The translations under genes and the position numbers were made by a program. The notes below the pieces were generated by a model. It was not told the DNA's origin and did not search any database. It worked only from the letters and a program-made list of their open reading frames with translations. This document shows positions 1 to 5,106 of a stretch of DNA of 5,128 bases, piece after piece. The stretch comes from an uncultured Chlorobiaceae bacterium (GTDB lineage Bacteria; Bacteroidota; Chlorobiia; Chlorobiales; Chlorobiaceae). Every line of letters starts with the position of its first letter. The first letter of the stretch is position 1. The DNA is taken from contig CAIVCU010000350.1 in the NCBI GenBank assembly GCA_903904495.1, positions 1-5,128 of the forward strand, given 5' to 3'.

Positions 1-537
1 CTTTGACCGCTGCACTAATCACCCCCTTAATATTTTTAATTAATTATTCGGTAAACTGTATTTCTTTATTTTGTCTGACAATTGAGTCGCATTCTATGAT
101 GACTACATCATAATTAATCTTTTTGTGAAGGGATTGTAAAATCTTGATTTTAATATCTCGCTTTTATTTATTGTAAATGATAAGTAGTTGTTGCTCGCAT
201 GAGTGCTTGAGTCTCCCTGTATATTTATTTTCTATATGTTAATTACTTTAATTTGGCTTAATCGCTAAATAGTAGTTTTATATCTACTAACCGCTTATTT
301 AATATATAGTTAGTTTACTAGTGCATTTGGGCGTATTGGGTTAGATTACGCTTACAGTAATTGTTGAATAATCAGATAAAGGAAAGAGATAAATAAATAG
401 ATAGCGTAACGCAGTCTCTTGTTTAATATAAGAAGTGTTCTATTAAGAAACAGTTGCTGGAATGTTGCGGAATTGTAAATATTATATGGAGATATGGTTA
501 AATCTTAATTACCGGAATACTTTTGGTGAGCTCCAGC
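1..537. other. AT-rich stretch without a supported gene
   Basis: This stretch is clearly richer in A+T than the rest of the window and is full of stops in all frames. I find no open frame with convincing coding character, no tRNA-like cloverleaf and no transposase fragment. It holds several short dyads, such as TATGATG-ACTA-CATCATA at 95-112, TAGTAG/CTACTA at 270-289 and GCGTAACGC at 404-412, but a few of this size are expected by chance in AT-rich DNA. The composition changes close to 538, where the next minus-strand frame ends, which suggests a true gene/intergenic boundary. It may hold promoters for a gene left of the window, but none can be assigned. Confidence 0.6.
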
Positions 538-882
538 TTAAAGATTTGCTTGGCAGCGGGAAGAATCAGATGATTTTATCGACACCGAACCGGATTTAAA
601 AGTCGCAGCCGATATCACAAACGAAGATGGGATTCTTTTCCTTTGATTTACTGCCGGAGGATCAACGGGGTGATTTCTGATACCTGTAGTATCTGTAGGA
701 CGGATAGTCGGTTTTGCATGATGAACTGGTTGCGGGGGAGTCGAAACTTTTGCTTGATCTTCCAGATAACTGAACCCCAATCCTCCAAGGATGCCAACAA
801 ATACCCCAATAGTTATGGGGAAAATAGACATGATGAACTGAAGGTTGTTTCTGGATATACCCTCGCTCTGGTGCAGTGCCAT
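538..882 (-). CDS. Small single-pass membrane protein, unknown function (tentative)
   Basis: This 114-residue frame is not a family I recognise. After a short polar N-terminus (about residues 1-16, with R11) comes one hydrophobic segment at about 17-40, rich in I, F, V and G. A proline- and threonine-rich linker follows (about 47-80), then a serine- and lysine-rich tail. Such an arrangement suggests an N-terminal membrane anchor with the tail outside the cytoplasm. The ATG at 882 is preceded two codons upstream by an in-frame TAA, so the frame cannot extend, and there is no Shine-Dalgarno sequence in front of it. M18, just before the hydrophobic core, is a possible later start. The gene follows the DUF6794-like gene by 58 bases on the same strand, and the higher GC content begins where this frame ends. 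It could be a genuine small gene or a decayed remnant. Confidence 0.42.
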   Translation of the reverse strand: MALHQSEGISRNNLQFIMSIFPITIGVFVGILGGLGFSYLEDQAKVSTPPQPVHHAKPTIRPTDTTGIRNHPVDPPAVNQRKRIPSSFVISAATFKSGSVSIKSSDSSRCQANL

Positions 883-930
883 ATTTTAAAATCAGCGACA
901 AATGAACTGAACTCAAGACGAAAAATTAAT

Positions 931-937
931 TCTCCTT
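931..937 (-). promoter_or_regulatory. Strong Shine-Dalgarno sequence without a matching ATG
   Basis: On the minus strand AAGGAGA lies 3 bases after the stop codon of the DUF6794-like gene. It is one of the best anti-16S matches in the window, but no ATG or GTG follows at the usual 5-9 bases. The nearest candidates are an ATT at 926 and a TTG at 916 (15 bases away). Neither leads into the hydrophobic frame that starts at ATG 882, 49 bases further on. It may be chance, or it may mark a lost start codon of the downstream gene. Confidence 0.3.
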
Positions 938-940
938 CTG

Positions 941-1258
941 TCACAAGGGCCGAGTAAAGCTATTCAGCCGTTTCCAGACCTCTTCAATAATGAATCCTGA
1001 AGCTTCATCCGGATCATTCATGAAAAGCAGTCTTTCGAAAGCATTATGCCTTGAGCGGGCACATGCTTTCAATAAATCATCATTGCCTTGATAAAAGCCG
1101 AACTCGTTGCGGATTACCCAACCCAGACCGAAATGAAAATTGATTAACTCTCGTTCATCAGTACTCCTAAGCTCACTCATCTCCTCTTCACTCATTGATG
1201 CGATAACACGTGTTACCGCATCATCAATTGTCCTCGGCCATTGTGACGTATCATGCAT
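941..1258 (-). CDS. DUF6794-like domain protein, function unknown
   Basis: The 105-residue product resembles a widespread family of small uncharacterised soluble proteins (DUF6794). Visible hallmarks are WP near the N-terminus (W7-P8) followed by an acidic amphipathic helix, and the core HFGLGWVIRNEFG (42-54). After these come N59 with DLL, an NDPDEAS acidic turn (81-87) and a closing II-EEVW helix with W95. There is no signal peptide or membrane segment, so it should be cytoplasmic. The length is typical for the family. The ATG at 1258 places WP close to the N-terminus as expected, but no Shine-Dalgarno sequence is visible; a second ATG at 1254 is out of frame. It sits between bshB1 (284 bases upstream) and the small membrane protein frame (58 bases downstream), all on one strand. 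The family assignment is from memory of the motif, and no biochemical role is known to me. Confidence 0.8.
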   Translation of the reverse strand: MHDTSQWPRTIDDAVTRVIASMSEEEMSELRSTDERELINFHFGLGWVIRNEFGFYQGNDDLLKACARSRHNAFERLLFMNDPDEASGFIIEEVWKRLNSFTRPL

Positions 1259-1369
1259 AATAAACAGAGTATTTGAAGGAAATTCAGTTGCCGTATGGTC
1301 TATTCACTGAATCTCTTACAGGTTACGAATAATATTTATGATAAAATGTTACACAAATGAAAATCTATG

Positions 1370-1394
1370 ACGCCTGCTGTCAGGGGGCGTTTTT
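1370..1394 (+). terminator. Hairpin plus T-tract in the bshB1/DUF6794 gap
   Basis: On the plus strand ACGCCTG, a CTGT loop and CAGG-GGG-CGT form a GC-rich stem (CCTG/CAGG inside, ACG/CGT outside, with extra G residues bulged), followed directly by a run of five T. This is the shape of a rho-independent terminator reading rightward, but no plus-strand gene lies upstream of it. Read leftward, the stem is not followed by a T-tract, so it would only be a weak stop for bshB1 transcripts. The rest of the 1259-1542 gap shows no open frame or clear promoter. Confidence 0.35.
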
Positions 1395-1542
1395 GCAGGG
1401 CGGGTTAATGATGGAAGAGGCTCCAGAAGTGTTCACAAGCAAAATCGAACTGAATAGCCAGAGCTTGAGGGGTTTGCCGTAATCACTTTGAAGCGCAATG
1501 GAAATACAAACGACTCTGTTGTTACTCAGTTCAGTTTTTTCT

Positions 1543-1560
1543 CTACTGCCTACTGCCTAC
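1543..1560. repeat. 7-bp tandem repeat containing the bshB1 stop codon
   Basis: The plus strand reads CTACTGCCTACTGCCTAC, which is two copies of CTACTGC plus a partial third. It encodes the last five residues and the TAG stop of BshB1. Gain or loss of a unit would shift the frame and change the C-terminus only, well beyond the catalytic motifs. Confidence 0.7.
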
Positions 1561-2316
1561 TTCTTTTCCTGGAAATGCTGCACTGAATGATTTGATTCCG
1601 AGAGTTCCTGAAAGCAGGAATCCTTCTCCGTACATGACGCCGACCTGTTCGCCGAAATATCGCGCGCGCGCTTCAAGCCCGGTTAGAAACTCCTTGCGCT
1701 TGATAAGCGTCTTTGGCTCCTCTGTTGAACCTTCGCGGTAAAATTGCGAACCAAATGCAAGAACTCCCTTTCTGGATGCATCAAATGTTTTCGATACATC
1801 AACGATGACATCCGGTTCAAGGTGTCTGAACTGGACATAATAAAGCAGGTGCTGAGGTCTGTAAGGATTCTGTACAGTTCCGTTCATGGTAGTAGAAAGC
1901 TGTTGAAGACCTGCATAATAAAAGGCATCGGTGACCAGCTTTGAGGCTTTCGAATGATCCGGGTGGCGTTCATCCGCTGGGTTGGCAAAAACCACGTCCG
2001 GCCTGAAGTGTCTGATGATCCGGATAATTTCAGCAAGGTTTTCTTCGGTATAGAATAATTTTGAATCACCGAGGTCAAGGGTCGTGCGACTCTGGTACCC
2101 CATAACTTCTAACGCAGCATCCGACTCGATTTTTCTTGTTTCAGGAGTGCCGAGTGTCCCCATCTCTCCTCTTGTCAGATCGCATACAGCAACAGAATGG
2201 CCTTCACTCATGATTTTCAGAAGTGTAGCTCCGCATGCCAGTTCCACGTCATCCGGATGAGCGCCAAATGCAAGCGCATAAACCTTTTCAACTGAACTTT
2301 CCAATGGTCTTTTCAT
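1543..2316 (-). CDS. bshB1: Bacillithiol biosynthesis deacetylase BshB1 (PIG-L/LmbE family)
   Basis: This zinc enzyme removes the acetyl group from N-acetyl-glucosaminyl-malate, giving glucosaminyl-malate, the second step of bacillithiol synthesis in the cytoplasm. The 257 residues carry the LmbE/PIG-L signature: AHPDD at 19-23 (zinc ligand H20 and acidic D22/D23), VEL with a G-rich turn at 24-30, TRGEMGT at 48-54, and RHPDH at 117-121 supplying another zinc histidine. The YGEGF near 229-233 is also typical of the BshB1 branch. Length is slightly above the usual about 235-240 because of roughly ten extra N-terminal residues and a short tail. The ATG at 2316 has no Shine-Dalgarno sequence, and a perfect TATAAT lies just 7 bases upstream. 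The gene diverges from dut, and neither BshA nor BshC is in view. Green sulfur bacteria make an N-methylated bacillithiol, so that product is possible if the host is one. The last codons and the stop lie in a 7-base tandem repeat, and ARAR at 216-219 is encoded by an alternating CG run. Confidence 0.93.
   Translation of the reverse strand: MKRPLESSVEKVYALAFGAHPDDVELACGATLLKIMSEGHSVAVCDLTRGEMGTLGTPETRKIESDAALEVMGYQSRTTLDLGDSKLFYTEENLAEIIRIIRHFRPDVVFANPADERHPDHSKASKLVTDAFYYAGLQQLSTTMNGTVQNPYRPQHLLYYVQFRHLEPDVIVDVSKTFDASRKGVLAFGSQFYREGSTEEPKTLIKRKEFLTGLEARARYFGEQVGVMYGEGFLLSGTLGIKSFSAAFPGKEVGSRQ
1661..1671. repeat. Alternating CG run inside bshB1
   Basis: Eleven bases of strictly alternating C and G encode most of an Ala-Arg-Ala-Arg stretch (BshB1 residues 216-219). 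It is short, but a dinucleotide run of this kind can slip and favours Z-DNA. It is in frame and the gene is intact here. Confidence 0.6.
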
Positions 2317-2322
2317 TAATCG

Positions 2323-2329
2323 TATTATA
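2323..2329. promoter_or_regulatory. Shared -10 element between divergent bshB1 and dut
   Basis: In the 30-base gap between the two frames, the minus strand reads TATAAT (2329-2324), a perfect -10 box 7 bases before the bshB1 ATG. The plus strand reads TATTAT (2323-2328), a 5-of-6 match 18 bases before the first dut ATG and 42 before the second. Neither direction has a convincing -35 at 16-18 bases. If used, bshB1 mRNA would start at or next to its ATG and be nearly leaderless, which fits the missing Shine-Dalgarno site. The promoter assignment is inference. Confidence 0.42.
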
Positions 2330-2370
2330 TTTAAGCCCGTAAACCCATGATCATATCATATTTCATCCCG

Positions 2371-2817
2371 ATGCTGAAAGTAAAGATTGTTCGTCTTAAC
2401 AAAAAAGGGGTACTGCCCGTTTATGCAACTGCTCATGCTGCCGGCATGGATATTTCCGCGTGTCTTGATAGTCCGGTCACGTTAGAACCGTTTACAACAG
2501 CATTGATCCCCTCCGGGTTTGCCCTTGAGTTGCCCGAGGGGTACGAAGCACAGCTTCGGCCAAGAAGCGGCCTTGCTTTGCGCTCTTTGATATCACTTCC
2601 CAACTCCCCGGCAACTATCGATGCCGATTATCGAGGAGAGGTTCAGGTGATTCTCATTAACCACAGCAGGAAGCCCTTTACGGTTCGTCATGGCGACCGC
2701 ATAGCTCAGATGGTGATCGCAAAAGTTGAACAGGTCTGCTTTGAAGAAGTTGGAGAGCTCGGAGCGACAGGGCGGGGTGTAGGGGGCTTTGGCCATACTG
2801 GAATCAGCAGCCATTGA
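2371..2817 (+). CDS. dut: dUTP diphosphatase (dUTPase), trimeric type
   Basis: The enzyme hydrolyses dUTP to dUMP and pyrophosphate, keeping uracil out of DNA and supplying dUMP for thymidylate synthesis. All five motifs of the homotrimeric family are present. Numbered from the upstream ATG at 2347, they are AAGMDISA (31-38), RPRSGLAL (71-78), TIDADYRGEV (90-99, catalytic D92 and Y95), GDRIAQMV (116-123) and the glycine-rich arm RGVGGFGHTG (143-152, with R143 and F148 that close over the substrate). The frame is open from 2347, but I prefer the ATG at 2371 (M9) because MLKVKIVRL is where family members normally begin; that gives 148 residues. Neither ATG has a Shine-Dalgarno sequence. The gene diverges from bshB1 and converges on the sigma-54 regulator, with an inverted repeat overlapping its last codons. 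Confidence 0.93.
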   Translation: MLKVKIVRLNKKGVLPVYATAHAAGMDISACLDSPVTLEPFTTALIPSGFALELPEGYEAQLRPRSGLALRSLISLPNSPATIDADYRGEVQVILINHSRKPFTVRHGDRIAQMVIAKVEQVCFEEVGELGATGRGVGGFGHTGISSH

Positions 2818-2848
2818 AACATAAGAAATAGCCAGGATGGGCAAAGCC
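2785..2848. terminator. Imperfect inverted repeat at the dut/regulator convergence
   Basis: The arms 2785-2801 and 2832-2848 pair as GGCTTTG-g-CCAT-ac-TGG against CCA-gg-ATGG-g-CAAAGCC, which is 14 of 17 positions with a 30-base loop. The left arm lies in the last dut codons and the right arm lies 8 bases beyond the regulator's stop on the regulator's downstream side. No T-tract follows on either strand, so it is not a textbook rho-independent terminator. Its position between convergent genes suggests transcript-end stabilisation or bidirectional termination. Confidence 0.45.
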
Positions 2849-2855
2849 AAAAGGG

Positions 2856-4322
2856 TTAACCTGTTTTAAGATTTTCAAGACCAAATTTACTCAGTTTTCT
2901 GTAGAGAGTAGCGCGGCCTATGCCGAGCATACGGGCCGTTTTTGTGAGATTGCCATGGGAAGCCTTATATGCTTTGATAATCGCATCCCGTTCGTTCTCT
3001 TCAAGTGAATAGGACATTGGGTCGGCGTTTCTTGCTGGAAGAGTGCTGCTGTCTTCGACAGCTTCCGGCAATGTTTTCTCGGAAGCGCTTGTGTTTTTTG
3101 TGCCGGGGACAAAAGTTGTGCGCAACGTGTCGATAATGTTTCCCTTCCGGGTTACTGCTGAACGTTGTACAGCATTTTTGAGTTCACGGATGTTTCCCGG
3201 CCATTGGTAGCTTTCCAGGATTTTTAGCGCCTCAGGATCGAACTGGAGTTGTTCAATGTTGTTTGATCTTGCGAACTCGTCTAAAAAATGTTTGGCAAGA
3301 ATTGGAATATCTTCAGCCCGGTCGCGAAGTGTCGGAATGAAAAGCAGAAATTCTTCAAGCCGGTAGTAGAGATCCTCCCTGAAGGAGTTGTTTTTGATTG
3401 CTTGAGAAAAATCTCTGTTGGTAGCTGAAATGATGCGTATATCGATGTTTTTTTCCGTTTTTTCTCCGACTTTTCGAATTTTCCTTTCCTGCAGTGCCCG
3501 CAGAATTTTTGCCTGCACTTCGGAATCCATGTCACCTATCTCGTCAAGAAACAGTGTGCCTTTATCGGCTTGCTCAAAAAATCCTATATGATCTTTATCT
3601 GCACCGGTGAATGAACCTTTGACATGGCCGAAAAGAAGACTGTCAGCAAGATTGTTCGAAATGGCAGCACAATTGACAGAGACGAACGGTCCGCTTTTTC
3701 GTTTACTGCCGTAGTGAATAGCTTGTGCAAACAACTCCTTTCCTGTACCGCTTTCACCGAGAATAAGCACGTTCAGATCAGTACCCATGACCTGTCTGAC
3801 CTGTTCCATGGTCAGTTTAAGGGCAGCGCTTTTTCCTACAATATTGTGAAACAGTTCAGAGTTTTTCAGCTCTTTCTTCAGTTGTTGTATCTGGTCTTTC
3901 AGAGCGGATTCGGCAAGTGCGTTACGCATGACAATTTCAAGCCGATCTATATTCAATGGCTTGGTCAGATACTCGTATGCGCCAAGTTTAATGCATTTTA
4001 CAGCCTGTGGAACATCATTTGACGCGGTAACCATAATGACGGGCGTGCTGATTTTGTGAGCTTTTAAATGCAGCATCACTTCAAAGCCATCCTTCTTAGG
4101 CATATTAATATCAAGAAGAATAACGTCAAAAGTCTGTTCGGAAATGCATCGTATACACTCCTCACCGTCTTCTGCAGCGACTGCAGTGTAGCCCATCTTT
4201 TGAACATAATGGGTAAGAATTCGTCGGGAAATATTGTCGTCGTCAGCTATAAGAACAACCCTTTTCCGTAATACATCCGTTTTCTTACCGTTATGATTGT
4301 TACTATTTCGATCTGCTTTCAA
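2856..4322 (-). CDS. Sigma-54-dependent response regulator, NtrC family
   Basis: This 488-residue protein is a bacterial enhancer-binding protein that, when phosphorylated, uses ATP to open sigma-54 promoters. The receiver domain spans about 21-135, with acidic pocket D27-D29, phosphorylatable D71, T99 and K121. A predicted coiled-coil linker follows (about 138-156). The AAA+ domain (about 160-395) has Walker A GESGTGKE (189-196), the sigma-54 contact loop GSFTGA (236-241), Walker B GTLFLDEIGD (255-264), sensor I SATNRDF (299-305), REDLYYRL with candidate arginine finger (315-322) and sensor II WPGNIREL (374-381). After a variable serine-rich linker (about 405-440), a Fis-type helix-turn-helix ends the protein (about 457-482). 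The start is TTG at 4322 with AAGGA 8 bases upstream; there is no in-frame ATG before the receiver. The loop reads GSFTGA rather than the usual GAFTGA, and the conserved ELFGHE before it is LLFGHV. No partner kinase is in the window and the target genes are unknown. Confidence 0.93.
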   Translation of the reverse strand: MKADRNSNNHNGKKTDVLRKRVVLIADDDNISRRILTHYVQKMGYTAVAAEDGEECIRCISEQTFDVILLDINMPKKDGFEVMLHLKAHKISTPVIMVTASNDVPQAVKCIKLGAYEYLTKPLNIDRLEIVMRNALAESALKDQIQQLKKELKNSELFHNIVGKSAALKLTMEQVRQVMGTDLNVLILGESGTGKELFAQAIHYGSKRKSGPFVSVNCAAISNNLADSLLFGHVKGSFTGADKDHIGFFEQADKGTLFLDEIGDMDSEVQAKILRALQERKIRKVGEKTEKNIDIRIISATNRDFSQAIKNNSFREDLYYRLEEFLLFIPTLRDRAEDIPILAKHFLDEFARSNNIEQLQFDPEALKILESYQWPGNIRELKNAVQRSAVTRKGNIIDTLRTTFVPGTKNTSASEKTLPEAVEDSSTLPARNADPMSYSLEENERDAIIKAYKASHGNLTKTARMLGIGRATLYRKLSKFGLENLKTG

Positions 4323-4330
4323 TGCATATA

Positions 4331-4335
4331 TCCTT
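4331..4335 (-). promoter_or_regulatory. Ribosome binding site fixing the regulator's TTG start
   Basis: AAGGA on the minus strand is 8 bases upstream of the TTG at 4322. An ATG lying between them at 4327 reads ATG CAT TGA and stops at once, so the TTG is the only workable start before the receiver domain. Confidence 0.65.
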
Positions 4336-4385
4336 TTTACTTAATGGGGGCCTGGGTAGTGGAAGATATATATAAAAAACTCTCA

Positions 4386-4412
4386 AATATAAACACGATC
4401 TGTGATTATCAA
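4386..4412 (-). promoter_or_regulatory. Candidate sigma-70-type promoter of the response regulator
   Basis: On the minus strand TTGATA (4412-4407) is a 5-of-6 match to a -35 box, and TATATT (4391-4386) is a 5-of-6 match to a -10 box. The spacer is 15 bases, shorter than the usual 17, so the call is weak. Transcription would begin near 4379 and give a leader of about 57 bases. The -35 overlaps one arm of the palindrome at 4407-4423. Confidence 0.27.
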
Positions 4413-4423
4413 AAGTTTTGATA
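4407..4423. promoter_or_regulatory. 17-bp perfect palindrome, possible operator
   Basis: TATCAAAAGTTTTGATA is a perfect dyad around the central G at 4415, in the 151-base gap between the repeat protein and the regulator. A one-base centre makes it a poor RNA hairpin, so a dimeric protein binding site is more likely than a terminator. It overlaps the candidate -35 of the regulator, so bound protein could repress it; autoregulation is possible but unproven. The rest of the 4323-4473 gap is AT-rich, with a short TA run at 4366-4374 and a GC-rich patch at 4346-4356. Confidence 0.4.
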
Positions 4424-4473
4424 CTGCACTAATTCTTATTTAATACAATAAACCGGGTAATTTAATTGCGTAG

Positions 4474-5106
4474 TCAGATTTTTGGTTTCAGGGTTGGCGC
4501 AGGAGCTTTTATTTCAGGAACAGCTTCTTTCTGGGAAAAATGTATTTGCTGGACCTCCTTTCTCTGCCGATCCTGTCCTATCTGCATGCCAGGCGAAACG
4601 ATATTATTCACTAGCTGTCCAAGTCCGGAACTGACATTGCTGAACAGGTTCTGGACTTGACCTGAGCTCACGGTTGAGTTCAGATTTTCAAGCAGGTTTT
4701 TCCATAATTTACCAAGTTCCTGAAAAGAACTTTGAACCTGTTCCGAATTAATGGTGGCTGTCACCCCATCTATCAGCTGTCCCGTTGTTGAGGTGACACC
4801 ATCTATCAGCTGTCCCGTAGTAGAGGTGACACCTTCAATCAGCTGTCCGGAAACAGAGTTGACATTATGGAGTATTCCCTGGACCGGTTCGGAATTGATA
4901 GTTGAGGTAACACCTTCAATCAGCTGTCCCGTAGCGGAACTCACCGAGCTTATTATTCCCTGGACTGACTCGATAGTCGAATCAATCAGGTAGCCTACGT
5001 TCCCGATCAGATTAGCCATATCCCCATTGCCGACATTGGATTCCTGTTTTGTCTGTGCCGCCGGTTTCGGCGCGACTGCCGGTTTGTTGAGCTCTTCTGC
5101 TGCCAT
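4474..5106 (-). CDS. Amphipathic repeat protein of unknown function
   Basis: I do not recognise this 210-residue protein. It has no signal peptide, no cysteine and no continuous membrane segment. Residues 1-30 form a Pro/Ala/Lys-rich tail and residues 173-210 a second polar and Pro-rich tail. Between them lies a repeat array (about 41-172). Three 27-residue units occupy 70-96, 119-145 and 146-172, and a 29-residue relative occupies 41-69. Three 11-residue units of the type TGQLIDGVTST run in tandem at 86-118, the first being the end of the 70-96 unit. Hydrophobic L, I and V fall at positions 4, 5 and 8 of each 11-mer, forming one stripe on a helix, as in lipid-surface-binding proteins. The ATG at 5106 is the first start after an in-frame TAA four codons upstream of it; no Shine-Dalgarno sequence is visible. 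M30 is an alternative start. The gene precedes the response regulator by 151 bases on the same strand. A surface coat of a lipid or storage body, such as a chlorosome envelope or phasin-like role, is conjecture. Confidence 0.82.
   Translation of the reverse strand: MAAEELNKPAVAPKPAAQTKQESNVGNGDMANLIGNVGYLIDSTIESVQGIISSVSSATGQLIEGVTSTINSEPVQGILHNVNSVSGQLIEGVTSTTGQLIDGVTSTTGQLIDGVTATINSEQVQSSFQELGKLWKNLLENLNSTVSSGQVQNLFSNVSSGLGQLVNNIVSPGMQIGQDRQRKEVQQIHFSQKEAVPEIKAPAPTLKPKI
4591..4986 (-). repeat. 27-residue (81-bp) repeat array in the amphipathic protein
   Basis: Four units read in order on the minus strand: 4986-4900 (29 codons), 4899-4819, 4752-4672 and 4671-4591 (27 codons each). The shared pattern is a start like INSE-VQ, a hydrophobic pair, then S-x-x-GQLI-x-x-V-S. 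The unit at 4752-4672 has diverged most, replacing GQLI by a W- and L-rich segment. The spacing is exact in codons, which argues for internal duplication under coding selection. Confidence 0.75.
4753..4851 (-). repeat. 33-bp tandem repeat encoding 11-residue units
   Basis: Three head-to-tail 33-bp copies encode SGQLIEGVTST, TGQLIDGVTST and TGQLIDGVTAT. On the plus strand the common core ATCAGCTGTCC begins at 4772, 4805 and 4838, exactly 33 bases apart. A further copy of the same core begins at 4919, 81 bases on, marking the larger repeat. High DNA identity between copies indicates recent expansion. Confidence 0.85.

Noticed and set aside
3..113. Open plus-strand frame reaching the left edge, possible tail of a membrane protein
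   Set aside because: It is about 36 hydrophobic codons, but an open run of this length is expected by chance in one of six frames in AT-rich DNA, and there is no recognisable motif.
95..420. Series of short inverted repeats (95-112, 270-289, 404-412, AAGAGA/TCTCTT at 384-420)
   Set aside because: Arms are 4-7 bases in AT-rich DNA, about the number expected by chance, with no common sequence or spacing.
486..599. Short plus-strand frame of 37 codons
   Set aside because: It has no ribosome site, crosses the end of the opposite-strand frame at 538, and is short enough to occur by chance.
662..916. Minus-strand frame of 84 codons starting at TTG 916
   Set aside because: It has no hydrophobic segment or family resemblance and overlaps 538-882 in another frame; the AAGGAGA is 15 bases away, too far for a normal start.
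643..957. Plus-strand open frame of 104 codons
   Set aside because: It overlaps both minus-strand frames, its product has scattered Cys and Trp with no domain pattern, and it lacks a ribosome site. It is most likely the shadow of 538-882.
3624..4022. Plus-strand open frame of 132 codons inside the regulator
   Set aside because: It is entirely antisense to the Walker A and linker coding region of a well-supported gene and its product resembles no family.
4753..4851. CRISPR array
   Set aside because: The 33-bp units are contiguous with no unique spacers and are read in frame as 11-residue protein repeats.
4751..4993. Plus-strand frame with a repeated SISCPVVEVTP motif
   Set aside because: The periodicity only mirrors the 33-bp repeat of the minus-strand gene. 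The minus frame is longer and has codon-exact larger repeats.
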